A stretch of DNA of 14,103 nt from Pseudomonadota bacterium. Lineage in GTDB: Bacteria > Pseudomonadota > Gammaproteobacteria > Steroidobacterales > Steroidobacteraceae. Position 1 is the first letter of the stretch, and every line of letters begins with the position of its first letter. Shown one piece after another: positions 1 through 6,965 of the stretch. The notes below the pieces were generated by a model. The model saw nothing but the letters and a program-made list of their open reading frames with translations, did no database searches and had not been told where the DNA came from. The position numbers and the translations under genes are program-made. The stretch is from positions 1 to 14,103 of the forward strand of contig JAFEDW010000026.1 of assembly GCA_018241455.1 (NCBI GenBank). The letters run 5' to 3'.

Positions 1-2493
1 CACGGCATCGACCTGGCGGCGCAGAGCGTCGGCCAGATGGTCGACCAGGTGCTGCAGGCCGGGCCGGACCAGAGCGCACTGCTGCTCGCGCCGCTGGTCA
101 CCGATCGCAAGGGCGAACACGCGCAACTGTTCAGCGACCTGGCCGGCCAGGGTTACGTGCGCGTGCGCGTCGACGGCACGGTGCACGAGCTCGATGCGGT
201 GCCGGAGCTCGACGTGCGACGCAAGCACACCATCGAAGCGGTCGTCGATCGCGTGCGCATCAAGCCCGAGATCGCGCAACGCCTGGCCGAGTCCTTCGAG
301 ACCGCGCTCAAGCTCAGCGGCGGCACGGCGCGCATCGTGTTCACCGACGAGGGTGCGCCGGCGCCGCTGCTGTTCTCCAACCGCCACGCCTGCCCGGAAT
401 GCGGCTTCGCGGTGCCGACGCCCGAGCCGCGCATGTTCTCGTTCAACAACCCGGCCGGCGCCTGCCCGGCCTGCGACGGGCTCGGCGTGCAGGAATTCTT
501 CGATCCGCAGCGTGTCATCTCGCAGCCGCAGCTCTCGCTCGCCGCGGGCGCGGTGCGCGGCTGGGATCGCCACAACAAGCAGTACTACCAGCTGCTGCAG
601 GGCCTCGCGCAGCACTACCGCTTCGACATCGACACGCCGTGGACCGACCTGCCCGAGGAGGTGCGCGCGCGATTGCTGTACGGGAGCGAAGGCGCCGAGA
701 TCGAGTTCCGCTACCTCGACGCGCGCGGCAGCGCGCAGCGCAAGCGCCACGCCTTCGAGGGCATCATGCCGAACCTCGAGCGCCGCTGGCGCGAGAGCCA
801 CGCCGGCGCGGTGCACGAGGAGCTCGGGCGTTACCGCGGTACCCGCCCCTGCCCGGACTGCGGCGGCACGCGCCTCAATGCCGTGGCGCGCGCGGTGCTG
901 ATCGACGGCCGCAACATCGCGCAACTCACGAGCCTTACCGTCGGGCAGGCGCTGGCGCACTTCGGCGCGCTGCAGCTTGCCGGCTGGCGCGCCGCCGTGG
1001 CCGAACGCATCGTGCGCGAGGTGCGCGAGCGGCTGCGCTTCCTCGCCGACGTCGGGCTCGAGTACCTCGGGCTCGATCGCGCCGCCGACACGCTCTCGGG
1101 CGGCGAGACGCAGCGCATCCGCCTGGCGAGCCAGGTCGGCTCGGGGCTGACCGGCGTCATGTACATCCTCGATGAACCGTCGATCGGATTGCACCAGCGC
1201 GATCACGAGCGGCTGCTCGGCACGCTCTATCGCCTGCGTGATCTGGGCAATACCGTCATCGTCGTCGAACACGACGAGGATGCGATCCGCAGCGCCGACC
1301 ATGTCGTCGACCTGGGGCCCGGCGCCGGTATCCACGGCGGCCAGGTGGTCGCGCAGGGCACGCCGGCCGAGATCGAGGCCAACCCCGCTTCGCTGACCGG
1401 CCGCTATCTCGCCGGCGTCGAGGCGATCGCCGTGCCGGCGCAGCGGCGCAAGCGCAGCGCCGTGCGCATCGGCATCGAGGGCGCCACCGGCAACAACCTG
1501 CGCGACCTCGACGTGTCGATCCCGGCGGGGCTGTTCACCTGCATCACCGGCGTGTCGGGCTCGGGCAAATCCACGCTGATCAACGACACGCTGTTCCGGC
1601 ATGCCGCTGCGCACTACAACGAAGCCGGCACCGAGGGCGCGGCGCCCTGCCGCGCGATCACCGGGCTGGCGCGCTTCGAGCGCGTCATCGCGATCGACCA
1701 GAATCCGATCGGACGCACGCCGCGCTCGAATCCGGCCACCTACACCGGATTGTTCACCGTGGTGCGCGAGCTGTTCGCGCAGGTGCCGGAGGCGCGCGCG
1801 CGCGGCTACGACGCCGGCCGCTTCAGCTTCAACGTGCGCGGCGGGCGCTGCGAAGCCTGCCAGGGCGATGGCGTGCTGCGCGTCGAAATGCACTTCCTGC
1901 CCGACGTGTACGTGCCCTGCGACGTGTGCCGCGGACGTCGCTACAACCGCGAGACGCTCGAAGTGAAATACCGCGGCCTGAGCATCCACGAGGTGCTCGA
2001 GCTCACCGTCGAGGACGCCGCGGCGCTGTTCGCGAGCGTGCCGGCGGCCGCGAACCGGCTGCGCACGCTGCTCGATGTCGGCCTGCAGTACGTGCGCCTC
2101 GGCCAGAGCGCCACGACGCTGTCGGGCGGCGAGGCGCAGCGCATCAAGCTGGCGCGCGAACTGGCCAAGCGCGGCGCCGGCCGCACGCTCTACATCCTCG
2201 ATGAGCCCACGACCGGATTGCATTTCCACGATGTCGCACAGCTGCTCGGCGTGCTGCAGCAACTGGTCGACGCCGGCAACACGATGGTGGTGATCGAGCA
2301 CAACCTCGATGTGATCAAGACCGCGGACTGGGTCATCGACCTGGGTCCCGGTGGCGGCGAGCACGGTGGGCGCATCGTCGCGGAAGGCACGCCGGAAATG
2401 GTGGCCGCCAACCGCGCCTCGATTACCGGGCAGTACCTGGCGCCGCTCCTGCAACGCGGCGCGGCGCTGCCGCGCCAGGCGGCCGCGGAGTAA
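1..2493 (+). CDS. uvrA: UvrABC excinuclease subunit A (5'-truncated by window edge)
   Basis: DNA-damage recognition ATPase of nucleotide excision repair; as a dimer it loads UvrB at lesions in the cytoplasm. The frame is open from base 1 (H-G-I-D-L...), so the first methionine at 37 is internal, not the start. About 830 residues are present against about 940 in the family, so roughly the first 110, including the first Walker A, lie outside the window. Counting from base 1: zinc-type CPEC/CPAC cysteines at 131, 134, 155 and 158; a further CPDC pair at 284/287; first ABC signature LSGGE at 365-369 and Walker B ILDEP at 389-393; second Walker A GVSGSGKS near 517; CEAC and CDVC zinc cysteines at 617, 620, 640 and 643; second LSGGE at 707-711 and LDEP at 733-736. 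All expected C-terminal elements are intact and it ends at TAA 2491-2493. In other gammaproteobacteria uvrA also lies near the rplQ end of the ribosomal cluster, which fits here. Confidence 0.97.
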   Translation, partial: HGIDLAAQSVGQMVDQVLQAGPDQSALLLAPLVTDRKGEHAQLFSDLAGQGYVRVRVDGTVHELDAVPELDVRRKHTIEAVVDRVRIKPEIAQRLAESFETALKLSGGTARIVFTDEGAPAPLLFSNRHACPECGFAVPTPEPRMFSFNNPAGACPACDGLGVQEFFDPQRVISQPQLSLAAGAVRGWDRHNKQYYQLLQGLAQHYRFDIDTPWTDLPEEVRARLLYGSEGAEIEFRYLDARGSAQRKRHAFEGIMPNLERRWRESHAGAVHEELGRYRGTRPCPDCGGTRLNAVARAVLIDGRNIAQLTSLTVGQALAHFGALQLAGWRAAVAERIVREVRERLRFLADVGLEYLGLDRAADTLSGGETQRIRLASQVGSGLTGVMYILDEPSIGLHQRDHERLLGTLYRLRDLGNTVIVVEHDEDAIRSADHVVDLGPGAGIHGGQVVAQGTPAEIEANPASLTGRYLAGVEAIAVPAQRRKRSAVRIGIEGATGNNLRDLDVSIPAGLFTCITGVSGSGKSTLINDTLFRHAAAHYNEAGTEGAAPCRAITGLARFERVIAIDQNPIGRTPRSNPATYTGLFTVVRELFAQVPEARARGYDAGRFSFNVRGGRCEACQGDGVLRVEMHFLPDVYVPCDVCRGRRYNRETLEVKYRGLSIHEVLELTVEDAAALFASVPAAANRLRTLLDVGLQYVRLGQSATTLSGGEAQRIKLARELAKRGAGRTLYILDEPTTGLHFHDVAQLLGVLQQLVDAGNTMVVIEHNLDVIKTADWVIDLGPGGGEHGGRIVAEGTPEMVAANRASITGQYLAPLLQRGAALPRQAAAE

Positions 2494-2504
2494 ACTACGC
2501 TGGC

Positions 2505-2527
2505 GTGCCGCCCAACCGCCGCGGCAC
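2505..2527 (+). other. Stem-loop just upstream of the CDGSH gene's ribosome binding site
   Basis: A perfect 7-bp inverted repeat, GTGCCGC (2505-2511) and GCGGCAC (2521-2527), encloses a 9-nt loop. It lies between the uvrA stop and the AGGAG ribosome binding site at 2528-2532. There is no T-run after it, so it is not a classical Rho-independent terminator. It could slow readthrough from uvrA or affect translation of the next gene; both roles are inference. Confidence 0.45.
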
Positions 2528-2538
2528 AGGAGCAGGTG

Positions 2539-3180
2539 GTGGCCTCAAAGATTGAAACCGTGCCCGGCCCGCAGGCGACGATCCATTTCAATGGCGCACG
2601 CTGCATCCACTCGCGGCACTGCGTACTCGACCGGCCCGACGTGTTCGTGCCGAACGTCGAAGGCGAGTGGATCCATCCGGAGCGCGCGAGCGGCGAGGAA
2701 ATCGCCGCGCTGGCCGCGAACTGCCCCTCCGGCGCGATCAGCTGCACGCGCCACGACGGCAAGCCGGATGAGGCGCCACCGCTGGTCAACACGCTGCGCG
2801 TGCGCGAGAACGGACCGCTGGCCGTGCATGCACGATTGTCGCTGCCGGGCGGCGAGCGCGCGCTGCGCGCCACGCTGTGCCGCTGCGGTGCCTCGGCGAA
2901 CAAGCCGTTTTGCGACGGCAGCCATGCCGCGGCGGGCTTCAGCGCCACGGGCGAACCGAAGACGAAGGAATCGAAGCCGCTCGAGGTGCGTAACGGCACC
3001 CTGTCCGTCGAGCCGCAGGCCGACGGCCCGTTGAAGCTGAGTGGTGCGCTCGAGCTGGTCAGCGGCACCGGCCGCACGATCAATCGCGTGACCGAGGCCT
3101 ACCTGTGCCGCTGCGGCGCGTCGGGCAACAAGCCGTACTGCGACGGCAGCCACAAGCGCATCGGCTTCAAGGCGGGTTGA
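2539..3180 (+). CDS. Iron-sulfur protein: divergent 4Fe-4S domain plus two CDGSH domains
   Basis: Predicted cytoplasmic iron-sulfur protein of 213 residues. The N-terminal third resembles the divergent 4Fe-4S mono-cluster family (Fer4_19 type): cysteines at 22 and 28 and a C62-P-S-G-A-I motif. Two CDGSH (mitoNEET-type) 2Fe-2S motifs follow, each fitting C-x-C-x2-S-x3-P-x-C-D-G-S-H: C114/C116/C125/H129 and C190/C192/C201/H205. All cluster ligands are present in both copies, so each half should bind a 2Fe-2S cluster through three Cys and one His. The exact electron-transfer or cluster-transfer partner is unknown. Two adjacent GTG codons could start it, at 2536 and 2539. I chose 2539 because it lies 6 nt after AGGAG (2528-2532), whereas 2536 would leave only 3 nt. 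It lies 45 nt after uvrA on the same strand and may share its transcript. It converges with the GNAT gene downstream. Confidence 0.9.
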   Translation: MASKIETVPGPQATIHFNGARCIHSRHCVLDRPDVFVPNVEGEWIHPERASGEEIAALAANCPSGAISCTRHDGKPDEAPPLVNTLRVRENGPLAVHARLSLPGGERALRATLCRCGASANKPFCDGSHAAAGFSATGEPKTKESKPLEVRNGTLSVEPQADGPLKLSGALELVSGTGRTINRVTEAYLCRCGASGNKPYCDGSHKRIGFKAG

Positions 3181-3206
3181 CGCCGGCGCCATCCAGGCGG
3201 CCGGCG
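3181..3206. terminator. GC-rich stem-loop between convergent genes, possible bidirectional terminator
   Basis: CGCCGGC (3181-3187) pairs with GCCGGCG (3200-3206). The stem can extend inward by GCC/GGC (3188-3190 with 3196-3198) around a bulged G, leaving a 5-nt loop. It fills most of the 31-nt gap between two convergent stop codons, the usual place for a shared terminator. Neither side has a good T-run, so intrinsic termination would be weak. Confidence 0.4.
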
Positions 3207-3211
3207 CAAGT

Positions 3212-3736
3212 TCAGCTGCCCGGGCGGCTGCGGCGCGCGCCGGATTCGAAATACTGGTGCAGCTCGCCGCTCTGCGCACGCTCCTGGTAGCGTCCGGCGG
3301 TGTAGGCGCTGACGACGCGGCGCCAGAAGGCCACGGCCTGCGGATTGCGCAGGTATTCCATGATGTGCCAGCGACCCGAGAAGCGGTCGAAGATCAGGCG
3401 CACCGCTTCCTGGCCGATGCCGCGCCGGCGCCACGGGCGCGCGATGAAGAACTCCGCCATCGAGTAGTCGACGGAGCCGCGGTCGGTCGCCGTCGGGCCG
3501 GTGCGCACCATCGCGAAGCCGACCGGCTGTTCTTCCTTCAGGATTGTCAGCAGGTGCGCGCTGGAATCGGCGAACCAGCTGGCCAGCTGGTCGGGCTCGC
3601 GATGGCCGATTTCGCGCAGCGCCGGGAAGAAGCCGGTGCCCAGTGGAGAGAGGTCGTTCAGGTAGTCGCGGTAGATCGATTCGATCCACACCCGATCGCC
3701 TCGGACCTGGCGCGTGTCGCGGACACTGATCGTCAT
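3212..3736 (-). CDS. GNAT-family N-acetyltransferase
   Basis: Predicted acetyl-CoA-dependent acetyltransferase of 174 residues; the substrate cannot be read from the sequence. The acetyl-CoA pyrophosphate-binding motif A is clear as R103-R-R-G-I-G108, preceded by a beta strand (AEFFIARP). A motif-B-like N131-P-Q-A-V-A-F-W follows, as in many GNAT proteins (N..A..F/Y). Length is typical of a single GNAT domain. The frame stays open to a GTG at 3796, but that GTG lies inside the terminator stem of the upstream gene, so I start at the ATG at 3736. No good Shine-Dalgarno sequence precedes it. It is transcribed away from the lipoprotein gene, whose terminator ends about 20 nt before this ATG, so there is little room for an own promoter. 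It may depend on readthrough or on a promoter overlapping the terminator. The family call is firm; the function is not. Confidence 0.87.
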   Translation of the reverse strand: MTISVRDTRQVRGDRVWIESIYRDYLNDLSPLGTGFFPALREIGHREPDQLASWFADSSAHLLTILKEEQPVGFAMVRTGPTATDRGSVDYSMAEFFIARPWRRRGIGQEAVRLIFDRFSGRWHIMEYLRNPQAVAFWRRVVSAYTAGRYQERAQSGELHQYFESGARRSRPGS

Positions 3737-3756
3737 GCCACGATGTTCATGCCACG

Positions 3757-3804
3757 AAAACACGAAAGCCCGGGCAGACCGGTTCGCGGCCTGCACGGGC
3801 TTTC
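3757..3804 (-). terminator. Rho-independent terminator of the small lipoprotein gene
   Basis: On the minus strand a perfect 9-bp stem, GAAAGCCCG (3804-3796) with CGGGCTTTC (3772-3764), encloses a 23-nt internal segment and is followed by GTGTTTTCG with four T at 3760-3757. It begins 18 nt after the lipoprotein stop codon. The plus strand has no T-run after the stem, so it acts on the minus strand. It also lies directly before the GNAT gene. Confidence 0.75.
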
Positions 3805-3822
3805 ATGCCAGAACCGATAGGA

Positions 3823-4053
3823 TCAGTTCTTCGCCGGGGCCGGAGCAGCAGCCGGAGCAGCGGCCGGGGCAGCGGCGTCGGCAGCCGGAGCGGCGGCCGG
3901 AGCAGCGGCATCAGCAGCCGGAGCGGCAGGAGCGGCGGCAGGAGCAGCGGCGTCGGCAGCCGGAGCGGCGGCCGGAGCAGCGGGTTCCTGGCTGCTGCAA
4001 GCAACCAGCGCGAACGCTGCGACAGCAGCGCCAAGAGCGAGCTTAATATTCAT
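3823..4053 (-). CDS. Small Ala/Pro-rich lipoprotein, low-complexity
   Basis: A 76-residue protein with a textbook lipoprotein signal: N-terminal M-N-I-K, hydrophobic stretch 5-15, lipobox L16-V-A-C19. Serine at +2 favours outer-membrane sorting by the E. coli rule. After a short SSQEP linker nearly the whole mature protein is Ala and Pro with a few Asp, built from imperfect copies of an A-A-P-A-A-D-A-A-A-P block, and ends P-A-K-N. No catalytic domain is possible in such a sequence; a flexible tether or periplasmic spacer is the most that can be inferred. The ATG at 4053 is preceded by GGGGA at about 7 nt. A candidate promoter (4131-4158), two palindromes in the leader and a strong terminator make it a stand-alone transcription unit. 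The opposite strand has long Arg/Ser/Gly-rich open frames here, but only this strand has a lipobox, ribosome binding site and terminator. Confidence 0.85.
   Translation of the reverse strand: MNIKLALGAAVAAFALVACSSQEPAAPAAAPAADAAAPAAAPAAPAADAAAPAAAPAADAAAPAAAPAAAPAPAKN
3835..3983. repeat. Imperfect tandem repeats within the lipoprotein gene
   Basis: Plus-strand units of about 30 nt, resembling gcagccggagcggcggccgg with gcggcgtcg or gcggcatca joins, recur here. They encode the Ala-Pro-Asp blocks of the lipoprotein on the minus strand. Such arrays change length by slippage, so copy number may vary between strains or be misassembled. Confidence 0.7.
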
Positions 4054-4090
4054 CGATGAATCCCCAGATAATCAGAAGTTAAAGCAACGA

Positions 4091-4104
4091 TCAAACTAGT
4101 TTGA
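4091..4104. promoter_or_regulatory. Perfect 14-bp palindrome TCAAACTAGTTTGA, candidate operator
   Basis: The sequence equals its own reverse complement over 14 bp. It is AT-rich in a GC-rich region, lies about 37 nt upstream of the lipoprotein ATG and downstream of the candidate promoter. This suits a dimeric repressor site or a leader hairpin. The cognate regulator is unknown. Confidence 0.45.
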
Positions 4105-4106
4105 AT

Positions 4107-4123
4107 CGCGACATCCCGTCGCG
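4107..4123. promoter_or_regulatory. Inverted repeat CGCGAC-N5-GTCGCG
   Basis: A 6-bp perfect inverted repeat with spacer ATCCC sits 2 nt from the 14-bp palindrome. It lies right at the start site expected from the candidate -10 element at 4136-4131. It may be an operator or the first stem-loop of the lipoprotein leader RNA. There is no T-run, so it is not a terminator. Confidence 0.4.
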
Positions 4124-4130
4124 GTCGTCG

Positions 4131-4158
4131 ATTCTATAGCAGCCGCAGCGCAATTCAA
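4131..4158 (-). promoter_or_regulatory. Candidate sigma-70 promoter of the lipoprotein gene
   Basis: On the minus strand, -35 TTGAAT (4158-4153) and -10 TAGAAT (4136-4131) are separated by 16 nt. They match the consensus at 4 of 6 and 5 of 6 positions. The predicted start near 4124 gives a leader of about 70 nt carrying both palindromes. This is inferred from sequence alone. Confidence 0.5.
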
Positions 4159-4183
4159 TCGGTGTCGGCCAAATAAAGGCCCC

Positions 4184-4209
4184 AAAAACTGCGCCCGCAG
4201 CACCGCGGG
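4184..4209 (-). terminator. Weak terminator-like structure after mscL
   Basis: Directly after the mscL stop codon the minus strand can fold as CCCGC-N6-GCGGG (4209-4194), or alternatively as CTGC-GGGC-GCAG (4200-4189) abutting five T (4188-4184). The stems are short and mutually exclusive. It is a plausible end for the rplQ-mscL transcript, but less convincing than the lipoprotein terminator. Confidence 0.42.
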
Positions 4210-4602
4210 TCAGCGCTTCGCCAGCAGGTTGCGGATCTCTTCCAGCAGCACTTCCTGGCGCGGCGGCGGGGGCGGGGCGGCGGCGACCGGCGGCTTCTTG
4301 AGCCGGTTGATGGCCCGGATCGCCATGAACAGCACGAAGGCAATGATGATGAAATCGAAGATGCTCTGCAGGAAAACACCGTACTTGACCAGCACTTCCT
4401 TGCCGTTGGGCCCCGTGCCGAACGAGACCGCCAGGTCGGAGAAGTTGACGCCGCCGGTGAACTTGCTGAGCGCCGGCATGATGATGTTTTCGACCAGCGA
4501 GGAAACGATCTTCCCGAATGCCGCACCGACGATGACGCCGACCGCCATGTCGACGACATTGCCCTTCATCGCGAATTCCTTGAAATCCGACCCCATGCCC
4601 AT
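4210..4602 (-). CDS. mscL: Large-conductance mechanosensitive channel MscL
   Basis: Homopentameric inner-membrane pore that opens under membrane tension and releases solutes on osmotic downshock. The 130-residue length is typical. The N-terminal amphipathic segment (SDFKEFAMKGN), TM1 with the Gly/Ala-rich constriction (about 17-45: V-D-M-A-V-G-V-I-V-G-A-A-F-G), periplasmic loop, TM2 (about 76-100) and C-terminal helix E-V-L-L-E-E-I-R-N-L-L all match the family. A run of five prolines (about 110-114) links TM2 to that helix. The start at 4602 follows AAAGGAG with a 6-nt gap; a second ATG two codons later (4596) is less well placed. It begins 37 nt after the rplQ stop on the same strand with no evident terminator between them, so it may be cotranscribed with the ribosomal cluster. 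Confidence 0.96.
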   Translation of the reverse strand: MGMGSDFKEFAMKGNVVDMAVGVIVGAAFGKIVSSLVENIIMPALSKFTGGVNFSDLAVSFGTGPNGKEVLVKYGVFLQSIFDFIIIAFVLFMAIRAINRLKKPPVAAAPPPPPRQEVLLEEIRNLLAKR

Positions 4603-4639
4603 GGCTCGCTCCTTTCGCTCTTGCAGCGTTTTCTAGAGG

Positions 4640-5266
4640 CTACTTGGCAGTCTTCTTCTTGGCCGTCTTTGCGGCCGTCTTGCCCGCGGCGGGTTTCTTC
4701 GCAGCGCGCGAGGATTTCCCCTCGCCCGCATTATCGTCGGATTTGGCGGCCTTTGTAGCCTTGGCCTCCTTGGCGGGCTTGGCCGCCTTGGCGGGCGCTT
4801 CGTGGCCGGCATCACCGCCCGCGCCCTTCGCCGCCTTGCCGGCCGGCTTCGCGGCCTTCTTCGGCTTGCCGGCGGCCTCATCGGCCGGTGCCTCGACCGC
4901 GACCGGAGCCGGACGGTCGACCAGCTGCATGAATGCCATGGGCGCCGAGTCACCCGGCCGCGGCACCATGCGCAGGATGCGCGTGTAGCCGCCCGGCCGT
5001 GTGCGGAAGCGCGGGCCGAGGTCGGCAAACAGCTTGGTCACGACGTCGCTGTCGCGCAGGCGCGAGTACGCCAGCCGGCGGTTGGCCTCCGAGTCGCTCT
5101 TGCCGAGCGTGATCAGCGGCTCGACCACGCGGCGCAATTCCTTGGCCTTGGGGAGCGTGGTCTGGATGGTCTCGTGCCGCAGCAGCGAGGCCGACATGTT
5201 GCGCAGCATCGCGTGCCGATGCGGGCTGTTGCGCGAAAGCTGGCGGCCGGTCAATTTATGACGCAT
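4640..5266 (-). CDS. rplQ: 50S ribosomal protein L17 with long basic C-terminal tail
   Basis: Large-subunit protein located near the peptide exit tunnel. Residues 1-120 are a normal L17 core (MRHKLTGRQLSRNSPHRHAM at the start, AFMQLVDRPA at its end), close to the whole of the 127-residue E. coli protein. Residues 121-208 are an added Lys/Ala/Pro-rich tail with AAKPA/KAAK-type repeats, resembling histone H1-like sequence, and end K-K-K-T-A-K. The tail is in frame and free of stops, so it is part of the gene. The ATG at 5266 follows GAGAG by 6 nt. Last ribosomal gene of the cluster, 34 nt after rpoA. The tail probably stays unstructured and may bind rRNA or DNA; that is inference. Confidence 0.97.
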   Translation of the reverse strand: MRHKLTGRQLSRNSPHRHAMLRNMSASLLRHETIQTTLPKAKELRRVVEPLITLGKSDSEANRRLAYSRLRDSDVVTKLFADLGPRFRTRPGGYTRILRMVPRPGDSAPMAFMQLVDRPAPVAVEAPADEAAGKPKKAAKPAGKAAKGAGGDAGHEAPAKAAKPAKEAKATKAAKSDDNAGEGKSSRAAKKPAAGKTAAKTAKKKTAK

Positions 5267-5300
5267 GCAATTCTCTCAATCGTCCCGTAACGCTTGTGCT

Positions 5301-6305
5301 TCAGATCAGGCCGCTCTCGTCGTCGCGGCGCAGGCCCGCGGGCGGCCAGCCATCGAGCCGCATGCCGAGCATCAGGCCGTGGCTCTGCAGCACTTCCTTG
5401 ATCTCGGTGAGCGACTTCTTGCCCAGGTTCGGCGTGCGCAGCAGCTCGACTTCGGTGCGCTGCACGAGGTCGCCGATGTAATGGATGTTCTCGGCCTTCA
5501 GGCAGTTCGCGCTGCGCACCGTCAGCTCGAGCTCATCGACCGGACGCAGCAGGATCGGATCGAACTGCATCTCGGTGATCTTCGCGACTGCCTCGTCTTC
5601 GCCCTGCAGGTCGACGAACACCGACAGCTGGTCCTTGAGGATGCCGCCGGCGCGGCGGATCGCCTCTTCCGGCTCGATCGTGCCGTTGGTCTCGATGTCG
5701 ATGATCAGCTTGTCGAGGTCGGTGCGCTGCTCGACGCGCGCGGCTTCGACCGAGTAGGTGACGCGACGCACCGGCGAGAACGAGGCATCGAGCAGCAAGC
5801 GGCCGATCGGCCGGGTCTGCTCCTCGAACGCGACGCGCTGCACCGCCGGGCGATAGCCGCGGCCGCGCTCGATCTTCATCTGCATGTTGAGCTCGCCGGC
5901 CTTCGTGAGGTTGGCGATCACCAGCTCCGGGTTCACGACTTCGACGTCATGGTCGGTCTGGATGTCGCCGGCGGTCACCGGGCCCGGGCCCTTCTTGTGC
6001 AGGCGGAGCTCCGCCGAGCTGCGCGCGTGCATCCGCAGCGCGACCAGCTTCAGGTTCAGCAGCACGTCGACGACGTCTTCCTGCACGCCCTCGATGCTGG
6101 TGTACTCGTGCAGCACGCCGTCGATCTCGACCTCGGTGATCGCCGCACCGGGCATCGACGAGAGCAGCACGCGCCGCAGCGCGTTGCCGAGCGTGTGGCC
6201 GAAGCCGCGCTCGAACGGTTCGATGACGACGCGCGCCTGGCGCGGCGCAACCGGCTGCACCTTGACCACGCGCGGCTTGAGGAACTCGCTGACTGAGGAT
6301 TGCAT
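5301..6305 (-). CDS. rpoA: DNA-directed RNA polymerase subunit alpha
   Basis: Scaffold subunit of RNA polymerase (two per enzyme). The 334-residue length is close to the E. coli protein (329). The N-terminal domain has the dimerisation and beta-contact signature (ERGFGHTLGNALRRVLLSSM and E-V-E-I-D-G-V, about 33-65). The C-terminal domain has the DNA/activator-binding helix-hairpin-helix region (C-L-K-A-E-N-I-H-Y-I-G-D-L, then T-P-N-L-G-K-K-S-L-T-E-I-K-E-V-L), which in E. coli contains the UP-element contact arginine. It ends with MRLDGWPP and a short tail. The ATG at 6305 has AGGA 5-6 nt upstream. It lies 12 nt after rpsD and 34 nt before rplQ, the usual alpha-operon arrangement. Confidence 0.99.
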   Translation of the reverse strand: MQSSVSEFLKPRVVKVQPVAPRQARVVIEPFERGFGHTLGNALRRVLLSSMPGAAITEVEIDGVLHEYTSIEGVQEDVVDVLLNLKLVALRMHARSSAELRLHKKGPGPVTAGDIQTDHDVEVVNPELVIANLTKAGELNMQMKIERGRGYRPAVQRVAFEEQTRPIGRLLLDASFSPVRRVTYSVEAARVEQRTDLDKLIIDIETNGTIEPEEAIRRAGGILKDQLSVFVDLQGEDEAVAKITEMQFDPILLRPVDELELTVRSANCLKAENIHYIGDLVQRTEVELLRTPNLGKKSLTEIKEVLQSHGLMLGMRLDGWPPAGLRRDDESGLI

Positions 6306-6317
6306 AGCTGTCCTGCC

Positions 6318-6941
<624 letters not shown>

Positions 6942-6965
6942 ATGAGTACTCTTCCTTGCGCGCGC

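Noticed and set aside
3737..3796. GNAT start at GTG 13796-equivalent upstream codon (3796)
   Set aside because: The codon lies inside the upstream gene's terminator stem and the added residues have no GNAT similarity.
3835..3983. Possible CRISPR-like or satellite repeat array
   Set aside because: The units are imperfect, contiguous and keep one reading frame; there are no unique spacers and no cas genes.
3805..4059. Plus-strand Arg/Ser/Gly-rich frames opposite the lipoprotein
   Set aside because: They arise from the GC-rich repeats. The minus strand has the lipobox, ribosome binding site, promoter and terminator.
4171..4182. GGCC-containing small hairpin in the mscL-lipoprotein gap as a second terminator
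   Set aside because: The stem is only four pairs and no T-run follows it on either strand.
5265..6296. 343-residue plus-strand frame opposite rpoA
   Set aside because: Rich in Leu/Asp/Arg/His without domains; it is the complement of the RpoA coding sequence.
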